Below, piece by piece: positions 38,230-49,711 of a stretch of 64,000 nucleotides of DNA (positions are counted from its first letter, which is position 1; every line of letters begins with the position of its first letter). Origin of the DNA: Haemaphysalis longicornis (taxonomy: Eukaryota; Arthropoda; Arachnida; Ixodida; Ixodidae); contig CM023450.1 in assembly GCA_013339765.2 (NCBI GenBank), positions 106,409,344-106,473,343 of the forward strand, given 5' to 3'. Position numbers and translations under genes: made by a program. Under the pieces are notes generated by a model. That model searched no databases, was not told the DNA's origin, and worked only from the letters and a program-made list of their open reading frames with translations.

Positions 38230-38945
38230 TTAGGTATAACCCTCCACGTCCACGCGCAAGTTACTCCAAACTAGAGTACACAATGCGTTGGAAGAATTGC
38301 CGGAAGCTAATCGCCACTCCAAATCCTCCCATCTCAAGCTAAGACCCTTTGGCCGATACACCCTTACACGACTCAAATATCCAGCTTTACTCGAAGAAGC
38401 CCAGCCCAAACGCCTCCCTCTCCACATTCGCCAATGCTCCACGCAGCCTGCATCCCTAAACCATCTACCCCATTACAACCAAGCACGCCACAAATCACGG
38501 GTCGAGCACTCCCCCACTACACCCTCAAGTCCTCCCAAGCAGTAACAGTGATCGAGCGCAAGGACAACGAAATCATGGCAGCCCCGACATGCACCATCTC
38601 AGAGTCTGCGGCAAAAGCAGTAACAGGGACTCGACGCAAATGACATCACAATCATCACTGGCAGTCCAATGCACAACTCGCTAAAGTCGTCTGCGAGAAA
38701 CCTCGCTCCTCGGGATCAAAATAGTAATGATCACTGATCATAACTCGACTTGTCAAGTTTCGTCTATCTGTACAGAGTACCTGATCTGCCGATACCATCA
38801 GCCGCTCATCACTTAAGTATAGCTCAGTTACTGCACCAATCTACTAAATTTGTCACCTCTGGACATCGAGTTCTCGACTCAATGAGTCCAGCTTACGTCA
38901 CGTATCAACCTCTGACGTGCAGGCGTAGCTCAATACAAAACTAAG
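38230..38945 (+). mobile_element. LINE copy 1: connection/RNase H fragment, decayed
   Basis: The plus-strand frame at 38288-38545 contains RYTLTRLKYPALLEEAQP and LPLHIRQCSTQPASLNHLPHYN, typical of the linker between RT and RNase H in I-like LINEs. Then come TVIERKDNEIMAAPTCTISES (RNase H) and, in another frame, DITIITGSPMHNSLKSSARN, the counterpart of TIISDSQxAxRNxARG. After a gap, SGHRVLDSMSPAYVTY corresponds to the PGHxxLxGNExAHA block. Frameshifts and the loss of catalytic residues show it is dead. The final 90 bases duplicate a part of LINE copy 2 at about 41303-41395. Confidence 0.7.
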
Positions 38946-39237
38946 GAAAAAATAACCATGTTCTACGATTAGAAAGACGACAGGTACATAAATCAGGACA
39001 GAGGAAGGAACGTCTGACGCGTGCATGTCGTGGGCACTACGCGCGAAGGCAAACAACTGTGAAAGCGAACGGAACGTTAGCCCGCTTGCTCCGCGTCTCC
39101 CTTGTTCTCAGGCACGGGAACGGCCAGCGGAAGCTCAGGCTTAACGGTCGCAGCCGTGGCCGTAAACTGCGTTTTTCTGCGTGTCTTCGGGTGGCAGCTT
39201 TTGTCGTCCGTTTTCTGTTTGCACTACTGTTGCACTA
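38946..39237. other. Unassigned spacer
   Basis: About 290 bases between LINE copy 1 and the TACTCATGAG array. No match to either was seen. Confidence 0.4.
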
Positions 39238-39545
39238 CTGTACTCAGGAGTGCATATACTCAAGAGTCAAGCACTCGCAAAAGCAGTATTCATGAGTATT
39301 GTACTCATGAGTGCTGTGTACTCATGAGTACTGCGTACTCATGAGTACTCAAATCGGAGTACTCAGACGTCTAACTCATGAAGTACTCGTACTCATGAGT
39401 AGCTTACTCAGAGTACTGTACTCACGAGTAGTGGATTACCCCTGTACTCCCTCGTCATCGTACTCACTGTTTTTTTCTGGGTGTGTGATCACTCATCATC
39501 GTACTCACTCTGAGTTTGAGTACAAATGAGTAAAATGAGTGTCTC
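39238..39545. repeat. Tandem array of the palindrome TACTCATGAGTA
   Basis: About 300 bases built from degenerate copies of GTACTCATGAGTACT, each nearly its own reverse complement, at irregular spacing of roughly 10-20 bases. Variants include TACTCAAGAG, TACTCACGAG and TACTCAGGAG. Both strands therefore carry the same words. It lies directly between two LINE fragments. It is not a CRISPR array: the units are short, palindromic and have no unique equal-length spacers. Confidence 0.85.
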
Positions 39546-39559
39546 ACGAGTGAGTACGC

Positions 39560-39709
39560 CGACCTATGCTCAGCAGACGCTGCGGAGAAACGCCATCGCT
39601 CGGGCGGCCGCGGCAAATAGTGAATGCATCACATTCATTCCGACTGGCAAGTCGCATGTCGCAACTACCTGCTCTGCCGCGTATAACCCCTCGCCCTCGG
39701 GATCCTTAA
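39560..39709 (+). mobile_element. LINE copy 2, left part (RNase H), interrupted by TTAA element
   Basis: The codons read AAANSECITF and, after a one-base shift, SDWQVACRNYLLCRV, stop, PLALGILK, corresponding to the RNase H segment SDSQxACRNYxxGRxSPLALxILK. The sequence runs directly into the TTAA at 39706-39709 and resumes at 41283 with AACGCCCC (Asn-Ala-Pro). Confidence 0.75.
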
Positions 39710-39735
39710 AGGAGTACTGACACGAAATTTCTCGC
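39710..39735. repeat. Left terminal inverted repeat of TTAA element
   Basis: Starts AGGAGTACTGACA immediately after TTAA. The first 13 bases match the right terminus perfectly, followed by imperfect pairing. Confidence 0.85.
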
Positions 39736-40189
39736 TTTCAGTTTTTATGCTGTAAAGAATACCTATTGTCCGAAAGCCATCAGCCGCCAACACAGAATTA
39801 ATTATAGCACGTTTATTGCAACCAATTTCAAATTTGGTCACCGCGCAGGGAAAATGGCCGTTCGAAGGCCAGCCTGCAAGCGGGCCAGCCTTACGTCAAG
39901 GTCTCACCCGTGACGTCAGGGGCGTTTTTCTTTCCTCCATGCGTTCGCCGCATCGTCTGCTACGATTTCACATGGTCCGCACTCGCCCGTGCAGTCGACA
40001 TGTCGTCTGAATCGTCAGACTCGGATGAGTCGCTGCCACCCGACAAACAGAGCAACTTTATTTGGCCAGGAGATTAGGCCGGCGATGTCTTCGCCGTCGT
40101 CCGTTTTTTTAATATCACTGCGGGCTCGAACCGGCGCAGACCGTGATAGCAACAGCTTGTCGCCACTCTTCTAATCAATCTGATCGCGA

Positions 40190-40590
40190 AAAAAAGTAAG
40201 TTCCGCATGCGAGAAAGTAGATGTTACTGTGTTGAAAAATTGTGCGAGGGGTTGTTATCAGCGCTGAATTTAAAAGTGTAGTTCAGATATTTGCCGCGAT
40301 GGTAAGCCTACGCTGACCGGAAGCGGAGGTTCGGCGCTCGGACCCAGCACTGCCGGCACCACGGTGCGGCGAGCGGCCGAAAGATGGCGCCACCTGCGCG
40401 CTAAAATCAAAACAGGCCGCGGCAGATGTCTTGGTCACCGATCGCTGAAACGGAAATTATTGCCAAAATAAAGCTTCATATGCGAAAAAGGGGATGACAG
40501 TGTGGTGAAAAAGTTGTGTAAGGATGGGTCATTCGCAGTTGTACAGATACCAGCGATCAAATAGTCGCCACGATATTAAGCTTAAAGTTC
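40190..40590. repeat. Diverged internal duplication within the TTAA element
   Basis: Two related segments of about 120 bases (near 40192-40310 and 40455-40585) share the order ATGCGA.AAAG..GATG, GTG.TGAAAAA.TTGTG, GTTCAGAT/GTACAGAT and GTCGCCACGAT/TGCCGCGATGG. They are roughly 265 bases apart. This suggests the element grew by duplicating a subterminal module. Confidence 0.6.
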
Positions 40591-41252
40591 CCAACACCCA
40601 AGGTGACCCGTGCAACCCCGAGCCCGCTGGCTTGTGCGACTGTTCTTGCGGCCGCCGCCGCCCACGAACTCAGTCCACGTTTAGCGCTGCATGTCGTCGC
40701 GTGGAAAATAATGCATCTTGGCGTCGTCGTCGATTTGCTCGGACAGGCTTCCCACGAGCACTACTTTCGCATACCGCGAGCTTGCCATAGCACAACTTGG
40801 GGCGAGCTCGGCGACGCGCACCGCCGCGTCGCCGCAGTGCCCGACGACATCGCGCACCGCGCCGGTGCCGGCACCGCGCAGTTTTCGGCAGCAGTGCAAG
40901 GGGAACAAGAGCCCTGAAGAGCAAAGACGTCGAACTCGCAAAGTTTACAAGCATTGCTCACACAGCTACGCCCACGTCTCCTGCCCAAACGAATACCACC
41001 GACAACAGCAGCGCAGGATATCGTTTCCGGTTCCGAAAACGGACTATATGACGTCACCTTGAACCGGCCAGACACGCAGGCCGATGTTTCGTCACGCCGA
41101 AAGCGATTTCGCTAGTGCTGCCGATTCGTGGAAGCTCGCGGCCTGGGACAATCAAAATCGATTTTAGATGTGATTCCGGCCTCGGATCGCTGCAAAAATT
41201 TCTGTGAGGCATCTGTGCAAACTACTGAAGCCAATTATATCATTTTTTAGGC

Positions 41253-41278
41253 GTCAAAATTTGGCTGTCAGTACTCCT
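41253..41278. repeat. Right terminal inverted repeat of TTAA element
   Basis: Ends TGTCAGTACTCCT immediately before TTAA and is the complement of the left terminus. Confidence 0.85.
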
Positions 41279-41282
41279 TTAA

Positions 41283-41958
41283 GAACGCCCCTCAGCTTAC
41301 TGACATCTACTAAATTTGTACCTCTGGACACGAGTTTCTCGACGAAAATGAGCCAGCATACGCTACTGTCCACGCACGTACCGTGCAGGCCATTTACAAA
41401 GACAGACAGGACTCGAAAAGGTCCCCAACACCCGACTCAGCTTCTCGGACATCTTCTCCCCCTTACCCACAAGCGTCAGCGGTTCCCACCACCCCACGCT
41501 CACCTTTCCCGAGCCGAGGCTACCGCACTCTGCCGAATCCTGGCCAACTGCCGTCCCCACCCTATCCCTCTCCACCATGTCTACCCCACAAAATACTACA
41601 GCACCTACAACGTCTGCCCGCTGCCCCCCTCCCCGTACCATCAGGTATAGGAACGCCAGCAATCCCCATGCCTCGCACCTACTTCCTTAGCCGCGTACAA
41701 GCAGTATGTGGACCGGCTGCCCAGCTCGGATCTCTCAACCCAGCGCGTGCGGAGAGAGGGCCACAAAAGCCATCAAGGACCACGGTGTACCGCACAAGAG
41801 GACGCCCCTTGCAGAGCCAGATGTTCACCCAATCTCCAACGTTTTCCCGTTAGCGAAGGGAGAGAGAAATGGCCAGCTCCAGCAGCGAAACGCAGCTGCG
41901 AATAGTGGAACGTGCGGAGAAGGCGGCAAGCTACAATGGTATCTTGAAATCCGGCCAT

Positions 41959-42017
<59 letters not shown>

Positions 42018-42060
42018 TCTCTCTCTGCAGAATAAAGAGTAATCTTTTTCACTTCCACAG
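41283..42060 (+). mobile_element. LINE copy 2, right part to 3' end
   Basis: Resumes the RNase H C-terminal side (SGHEF..ENEPAYATVHA at about 41330-41385). The frame at 41204-41650 carries HLSRAEATALCRILANCRPHPIPLHHVYPTKYY, the RNase-H-distal block that precedes the zinc finger in I-like LINEs; the finger itself is degraded. A later frame reads RLPSSDLSTQ, near the usual C-terminus. The 3' UTR runs through a (CT)n tract to AGAATAAAGAGTAATC near 42029-42045. Multiple frameshifts and stops indicate a dead copy. Confidence 0.75.
41961..42026. repeat. (CT)n microsatellite at LINE 3' end
   Basis: About 65 bases of CT with one GCT interruption, located at the 3' UTR end of LINE copy 2 just before GCAGAATAAAG. 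Confidence 0.95.
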
Positions 42061-45000
42061 ATCAAAAAAAGAATTTCCCCCAGGCGTACAAAAGTACCAG
42101 CGCTGACTTACAACTCAGGCAATTCTAAAAAGTCGTGAGAGCGCTCACTTGCGAATCACTTGCTAGTCAGCACTGTCATTCCTGACCTTCTTCACTTTGA
42201 CTCGTCTTTGCGCTCTTTTCTGAATACTTAGACCAAAACAACTCACCAAAGCGCAGCGTGCAAAAGCCTTGCGTGCGCACATGCTTATGATTTTCCAATT
42301 TTCAAGGATGAAATCACGGCAAGCGTGCCTTCTGTTTTTTTTCGAAACTGGCCCTCGGGCTGCCCAAGACCTTCCGGTGGATATCATGCTGGGGCACTTC
42401 CCATCTAGGCCATATGGTGCAAAGAGAGACGACAAAGGTGATAGGGTGTTACCGTAAGTCTAGATTACGTTGCGAATCTGGTTGAGGTTATCGTAGATCA
42501 CCCAGGAGATCACTGGCGCCAAATGAAGGCAGCAAGAACTTGCAGGAATAGTGAGAGACACAAAAGCAGCAAGGAACGAAAATCGGTGCTCGCGTTTTCA
42601 GTAGTGAAAGCGACGCATAAAAAGTTCAAGGTCTGCCAGCTTCTTTCGGCAAAATACACCGACACGAGCCGCGGTATTTTGTTCGCACTTGTTGGTCGTT
42701 CATTCAGTGCCGAATTGATATACAAGTGCTGCTGTGAAGAAGGGGCATTGAACTTATTATCAGGAGTTCAAATCGCGTTTCTAAAACTCTACTTGTACTT
42801 CAGCGATTATCAATCACGTTCAAGCCACTCAAAAGAGCGTCTGTTTTGCATAGGCTCTTTCTATCTGCAAATACTACGCTTAAAAATCTGACCTCCTTTG
42901 CACGAGAAAAAATTGCTCTTGAACTGAGGAGAAAAATTGTGCGTCTATTTTGCGCGCGCTATTTCTTTCGACCAAAGCCCAGTAAATCGGAAATCAACGC
43001 GACCACGCTGAACCGAAACAGAATGGGGGAGCGGCGAGTAAGGAACGGGAGAGAAGGGACTAACGGAAGAAAGAAGGAAAGCCTAGCGAGCACCACAAAG
43101 TTGCGGCTGCCCGAAACGACCCTATCTGCCGTATTTGGCGGTGGAAAACAAGAGCAGAGGCCGCGAGTCGTCGGCCGTCCCAAAAGAGAAAGCAGCGAAG
43201 GGCGAAAAAAAAAAAAAAGGAAATGCCAAAGATGAGAATGGCAAAACGAGGAAGCATGGTGCCCAAAATTAATTACCCACGCAATCACTCAAGCCGAACC
43301 ACACTGAATCAATCGTTGGGCTCGCCAGAGCTGCCGACCGTCCATTGCAGGACACGCCGTGCACTTGCCAACTTCCGCACCGCCTCAGAGTCCGTTTTCC
43401 GTTTCCATCTTCCCTCGCCCGCCTCTCTCTCCGTCGCCTGTTTTCGATCTTTAGTAGCGTCTTCTCCGCCCCGTCTGTATCTTTTTCCTCTCTTCTGGCT
43501 CTCCTCCTGCCTTCATCGTACGCTTCGCGTTTCCGACAGTCAAACGTTCACACCAGTGAGCGAAGCGGAAGCTCAAAAAAAGAAAGAAAGAAAGAAAGAG
43601 AAACTGACGCGACAAAAATCGTTCGCACTGGCGTTCAGGGTAAGGAGCAGGGTGAACTACGGACGGAGGAGAGCCTTCTTGTATTTCGTCGTCTGTGTCT
43701 CTCTTCTGGCTCTTGTGCCTCCACTTTTCTTTTCCTCTTTATTAATAAACGCGCGCATAAGTGAAAGGAAAAAAGGAAAATGGCGAACGTTGAATTGCCG
43801 CTCGGTGTTCGTTTTTTTTTTCTTTCGCTTTCTTACAGACGTTGACATCTTCTTTAATCGTTCCTGGAGCAGCTCTTTATTTCCGGGATCTCCATTCTCC
43901 TCGAAGGCGGACGGACGTGTGAAAAACGAGCTCGACTCTTTCGCGCCGTTGCTGTGCCACGCAAAGTGGAATCCCTCCCCCCCCCCCTCCCCTCCTCTTC
44001 CCTCTCCCGCAAGCTCGTTTGCGCAGTTTTCTGTAAATGCCATCTATGCAGCTGACATTTTAACGGGAGAACAGAGACAGAGAACAGAGAGTCTGTGCTG
44101 CAGCTGTGTGAAGTAAGAAATGTATCTGTCGGACACGAACCATCTTACAATTAACGAAAAGAATAACTATGTAGCGCTCGTAGCGAAAGATATAACCTAG
44201 CCGCGTTATTTTTCAAAACCAAAAGGATCCTATTCAGAAACAAGAGCATCCATACCCGTGGTAGACTTCCCGCACCTATTTGATGGATAAAGGGAAGGAG
44301 CATATCATATGAACTCCGTGTTAAACAAGAGGCCATCCAGAAATTAAAGAGAAGGTCACTTATCATCGCTGGCAGCCGCTTCCCCATGGCCTGGTATGCA
44401 GGGTTGTAGGCTTAAATTAACCAGAGTTTTGTCGATACTTATAACTTCGGCGGTTAGTTGGAGACCCAGGAGAAATATCCATCAACGCAAAAGTATCAGC
44501 ATCGACAGACGGGGAAGGGGACCGAAGCAACGGCGCGGGGCTTCCCCTTTCCATCATTTTCTCGCCCAAGTCACGTGGTAATAACGTGACGGCCGATTGC
44601 AGTGCCCGCTATCTGTAGCAGCACGTAGGACGATTTAAACAGCAGTTTTTCAAAACTGGGCAAGTCTTTAGCGTAACAATTGACTACCTGTGCAATGGCG
44701 CGTAGTTGCACTTCCTACTGATCACGTGGTGCCCAATTCCCAATTCCCAAAACCGTCACGTTAAGGTTCTGCGATGTTCAGCGTAAACTGTAATCGCTCT
44801 GGAGTTATGCACCGGCGTTACACCTGCAGCATCAAGGTGGTTGAAGCATGCTCCCGATGAGACGTGTAGCCGGAATCCCGCTCTTAGAGGGAGAAATCAA
44901 GAATTGGAAAGGCTGTGTACGTCGCTTCTGTTTCTGATCGCGTTTACCTCCTTGATAATCGAGCCTCTTGACTGAGTGTCGTGGACGTCACGATTGTTAA

Positions 45001-46411
45001 GCGGCCAATGCAATCGCGACATGGCGGATAAATGGCATGTGGATAACACAGACTTCAAACCAACGTTTATTTCCCGAGTTTAAAATGAGTCTCCCATAGA
45101 CTGGTCCCGTGTAAACTCTGGATTGCCTCAAGGGCTGTTAACTCTTAGAGGGGTTATTTATGCAGAAACTGTTACTCTGTTATCATCAATAATCCTTCGC
45201 TCTCATCTAGCTGCAATTCTCCAAAAAGGTTGATCGTTATGGCTGGCTACATTTCTAACTCCACTGAAGTGAAATTAGCAGAAGTTTATTGAATACCAGC
45301 GATCCTTCTTTTCATTTCAGGGACAGTACATGACCCTAATACCGAGAAGCAGATATGAAGAGGCAATGCTTGGAAGTAAGCGAACCATAAAAGAGGCCTG
45401 ATACGCAGAGACAGTAACTCGGAGGATGAAGAGGAATGATATATTAAGAAAATTATGTCCTTCTATTCTGTGAAGATCGATTACCTGCAAAGCTGGACGC
45501 AGTGGACGGAGTGCACGAAACAAAGCACGTCTGTTTGTAATTTGCGATTGAGCATACTTCCTAGCCATTTAGCTGGATGAAACGTGGAAGGGACTCGAGT
45601 TTTATTCTAGCAAACAAACGTGGGGCTGCCTGCTTCTCTGCGACGTCGTAGGAATTTTACTGTCTGCGCAACACAAAACCCAATCAGGCTCCACCGGTGA
45701 AGACCCCAGACAAGGTCGCATTCGGCTGTTTGACGTCCACGAGTAAGCCTCCCTCCAGCACAACGAACATGTCATCAGTGAGGGCATGGAACCTATAGCT
45801 TCGAGTGCACGCCCCCCCCCCCCTTCCCCCATCTTCCCTTCACTCACCACAGGTGCATGCATAAACCGGTGACCGTTTATGTGCACGTGTTTAAGCGTGA
45901 AAGGCAATTAAATAACAGTTGTGAAAGAGGGGTTGGCGGTGGCCATAAGGTAACCTGGAGCGGCTCCGCGTAAAGTGGCTTCACCGGAATGAGAACTGGA
46001 GGGCTGGACATATATCGCTTCGCAGTAAAAATCTGTTACTCGATTTCACACAAAGGCTCCATAATGAGGGAGCACACGTGAGCGTGCGTAATCCCCAGTA
46101 TCCCAGAGATTAAAAAACAAAACAAGGAAAACGATAATCGTTGATTTAAAGGAAGGGCGTTATCTGAGCCTAAAGCACAGTTGTGGAGCTATCCTCCACA
46201 CGCCTCGTGTTTTCATTGCTTCGGCCACTGCAGTGCGGGAAAGGGCGCAATTTTTTCCTTGGTCCATGTTTAGGTTTACACGTGCTGGTGGCTGTGGACT
46301 CTGAAGTGTTCTCTTATAATGATGCAACGCGATGTTAACGCTCACAGATCCAAAGTTATCCTCTGAACACCAACAGAACTGGCCAGTGTTTCATTCACGT
46401 TCAGTCATGTC
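42061..46411. other. Non-coding DNA with one long unexplained open frame
   Basis: No recognisable exon. The plus-strand frame 43223-44116 (297 codons) is the longest in the window but is made of pyrimidine-rich and A-rich tracts giving Ser/Phe/Leu/Pro/Arg and Lys runs. No domain, signal or repeat structure is evident, so it is not called as a gene. Elsewhere only AT-rich DNA and a C-run (45811-45824) are seen. Confidence 0.45.
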
Positions 46412-46560
46412 TTTTTTTTTAACCTTTATTATCGCCGGTGCTGCAGATTTCCAGAAGAGTCCCCGGAAATCGCTGCCTATCCATTCCAACTCCCTCGCTC
46501 GCGCGTAGATCAGGGACGCGGCGATGACGATGAACAGCCTTTATTGATAGAAGTAGAGCA
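46412..46560 (-). mobile_element. Probable non-LTR 3' end(s), minus strand
   Basis: On the minus strand the sequence reads CGATAATAAAGGTT followed by an A-run (complement of 46412-46424). A second CTATCAATAAAGGCTG lies about 110 bases upstream (46536-46550). AATAAAGG followed by an A-run or simple tail is the terminus style of LINEs in this window. No coding part can be recognised, so only a 3' UTR fragment may be present. Confidence 0.35.
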
Positions 46561-49439
46561 TTTAGTTTTTTTATGGAAGAAGATGGGGGGAGGGGAGATT
46601 CGGGAAATGGGATCCCTTGGTACAATGAGGTTGGATCAGCTGAGGGCGTAGAGGGAGCTCACTGTAGGCGTACGGGAGCAGAATGGGAAGAAACCGCCAT
46701 GGCCTCACACCACCCTTGCCGTACCACTCGTAATAGCATGCGATCCTCATTGGCCAATCACCTTCACTGGGTTTGTAACCAGCCCGAAAGCCATTCGGAA
46801 CTCCGCGCTGCGATGGTGCGAATCCTTATTATGGCAGCTTCATAGAACCAGCATAACAAACACTCGACGTACAGTTAAGCATTGCCAGACAAAGCTTTTA
46901 AGCTATCGCATTCAAGGCGCGTATGCAGACCTATTTGCACCTCCAACGGGGTGTTTCGTGGTGCGCTGATGTAGAGTGATAGTTGAGTAACATTAAGAAG
47001 ATAGTTAAGCGGTGACTGTCACTTCTTGTACCTGGGTTCATTTTCCGCTTCGGACAATGTTATTACTGTGTTATAGTTACAGGTACGTGGAATTTAGGGG
47101 CACTATACCCAGCGAGAAAAGCCGGGTATTTCGCTTCATGGGGTATACAGTCCTTTCGCATTAAAATTGGCGGCTGACAGAGCAGTAACCTTTTTCGTTT
47201 TGAGGACGTTAATGTCCTCCCTAACAGACTCAAGTGAATGAAAGAGCCGGATAAAAATTCCCAAAGCTTCTTCAATCGCATTTAGTGAAGGGCCACACCA
47301 GGACATGCGGGGTATGGGTTTCGTAGTGATGGCGCAGCTGCAGTAGTGCACGCTAATACGTAACAAACATTTGCTCGCATGTCATTATAAGAGCAATAAT
47401 AGACAAACTAATAATACGGGCGTACTAAAATTTTAGTAAAATGATGGATGTGAACGTTTTCAGCAGGGCCGTTGGATCGCTATTCCAACCATTCTAATCA
47501 AAGCTTCATTTTCCTCATGCTCTTTGTAACCGTCATACTCTTATTCGCGCCTTCCTCTTTATTTTTATGTTTCCTTGCAGTCTATTCCGGCAAGCTTCAT
47601 GTGCTCAGACGAAAAGCTAAAAGGCAGCTTAGTCCAAGAAACCAAGCAAACAACGCGGCGAACAGTCTAACAACCATTGGCCCCATGCCGAGAAGTCTTA
47701 GGAATGATCGCGAACAAACCACTGATACATAAAAAAGCACGAAATAAAGAAAAACAATAAAAATGTGCCGGGAGGTGAGGACAGCAGAGACGAACGTACG
47801 GGATCGAATGGGATGAGCCTTCGGGTCTTGGGAAAGCGATTAGACCCGCGTATATTTTATAGGCTGCGCATCGCACGGCTAATCCGGCGATAACGCAGCA
47901 CAGCCACGGCTCCCAGGGACCCACTGCCCCGGCCCTCGAGAAGGTCTCGAGAGCAGAGCAAAAGAACCCAGCCGAGAGAAGGAAAAACAAAGTTATGAGC
48001 CCGCCCTCTCAATCTGACGCCCTTCGTCACCTCATTTCTCCCCGCACCACCGGGAGCGCCACCCTGCTCTCTCATTGGGTCCGCTTGTTACTTGTTGCTT
48101 TCCTTGAAGCTCCGTGTCTCGCTGTCTTTCTTTCGTGTTTGTTCGGCAAGACTGAGAGACTCTGCAAGAAGAAAGCACCGCAAAGAAAACAAGAAGGAAA
48201 GCAGAAGTGGTGGTCAAAGGAACACAACTACCGTCTTTAAAGGCTACCCTGCTCCCATTCTTCGTTTCATCCTCACGCCCTTCGCAGCCTCCGCCAGCGA
48301 AAAGAGAAAAATAAGAGCAGGGTGGGGATAAGGATACAGTTGCAGACGTTCTGGTGAAGTGAGAGGGTGGCAGTGAGTATCGGTACAAACAGCGGACAAG
48401 TGCGAGCCCCGATCAGAGACGTAACGAACGCCGGCCGCCGCCCTGTTAAAAGCAGATAAGGGGCCAACAGCGCCGCTCCTCCCGGACCTCGTACTTGTTA
48501 GTGCAGCGCGCCGGGGCTTATTTTCCTTGGGCGCGAATGGCGACGACAAGGGCCGGGCGCGGCTGTTATTATTTCCCTTTCTCCCCACCTTCTTTTCTTT
48601 TTTCCCTCTCGCCCTTAGCTCCTCTGTTGTCTGCAAGTCTGAAACATTTGACTTCTGGCGCTGAAGCAGCCCTCTTCCATAGCTTTAAGTGCGCTGGTAG
48701 CGTACACTTTGGAGACATCGAGGTGTTTCTCAATCAGTGCCTATCTCCAACGCTTTCACGATCAACCTTCTCCAGTGGAAAATGGCTCGAGACCCTCCCT
48801 GGTGGTTGAATATAAGCGCAGCCACAGCCGGTATTGTACGCTCAGAAGCCTACATCGCTTTTTGGATATGACGTAATAATTGCAATACGTACATTATGAA
48901 TGCATAAATAATGGGCGCGTTATTAAAGTTTTGTTTTTTATTTCAATCTTGCCCTTTGTATTCTGCAAGCCTATGATTAGTACTAGGTAGATTAGAGTGA
49001 AGCATAAATAAAACAAAAAAATGCAATGCGTCATTTAAAAAAAAATCATATCTATCCGATGTAGCTAACTAAATTCAGTTATGGAATACCGAATTTCTTT
49101 CGGTATTTGAAGCCATTGAGCAATGTGCGGATATCAGGTTATTATAGCTGCAATCGTGAATTTGTTTTAACCGCGAAATCTGACCCAGCTTGTTCCTGTT
49201 TATTTTAATGCGAAGCTTTCTGTGTCTCAGTGACGGTGTATGTCGTGTCGAAAAGCCAACTGCCTTTGACGATGATGATGATCGCGGGTGAAGCGAAGAA
49301 AAATTGAAACGCTTCCTGTGGTCGGAATTGCACCTGGGTGCCTCGCTTTATGAAGCCAACGTCTATCCGAGTGCACCATTCAGACACGGTCAAAGCAGTT
49401 AGGAATTAGATAGGTGTGCATGAACGTGCAAAATTGGCA
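46561..49439. other. Non-coding DNA, nothing recognised
   Basis: Mixed composition. A GC-richer patch at 47820-48560 has frames on both strands without family resemblance. Confidence 0.45.
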
Positions 49440-49711
49440 GAAAAATCATGCACTCTCCCCCCCCCCCCTTTAACGCGACGATGGTTGAACGCGTAGCCCT
49501 CTTCGTGCGAAATCAATGGCGAAGGGTCAATGTCAAAGCCTATCCGATCAAAAGTTCAAACTACGTGCGAGTCGAAGTCACAACTCTAAGACCAGAGTCA
49601 AAACAATCTGCAGGTCAAAGTCTAAACTGAGACGATAATTAAGGAATACCTCAAGAGAAAGCTTCGCGTTCAACCATCGTCGTCAGTAGACGGAGGAGTG
49701 CATGAATTTTT
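49440..49711. repeat. Inverted-repeat (foldback/MITE-like) element of about 260 bases
   Basis: TCATGCACTC (49446-49455) is the perfect complement of GAGTGCATGA (49696-49705), and CGACGATGGTTGAACGCG (49476-49493) of CGCGTTCAACCATCGTCG (49665-49682). A-rich/T-rich edges extend the pairing with one gap. The spacers between the two paired blocks differ: the left side holds a C-run, the right TCAGTAGACGGA. No coding sequence lies in the 170-base centre, and no target-site duplication was recognised. Confidence 0.8.

Larger units (their letters stand above)
39706..41282. mobile_element. Non-autonomous DNA transposon with TTAA target duplication
   Basis: TTAA at 39706-39709 and 41279-41282 brackets 1569 bases. 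The termini are AGGAGTACTGACA (39710-39722) and its perfect complement TGTCAGTACTCCT (41266-41278), with weaker pairing continuing for a further dozen bases (CGAAATTTC against CCAAATTTTG). Deleting the element and one TTAA rejoins the host LINE in frame (Ile-Leu-Lys to Asn-Ala-Pro), which proves a TTAA duplication. TTAA targets are used by the piggyBac and Kolobok superfamilies (established). I see no transposase frame, so this copy is non-autonomous. The interior is GC-rich (40560-41080), contains GTGACGTCA-like words, and carries a diverged internal duplication. Confidence 0.85.

Noticed and set aside
39238..39545. CRISPR-like array
   Set aside because: The units are short palindromes without equal-length unique spacers, there are no cas genes, and the context is eukaryotic.
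41204..41650. 148-codon frame considered as a host gene
   Set aside because: Its C-terminal half matches the post-RNase-H region of an I-like LINE, and its N-terminal part is the transposon terminus.
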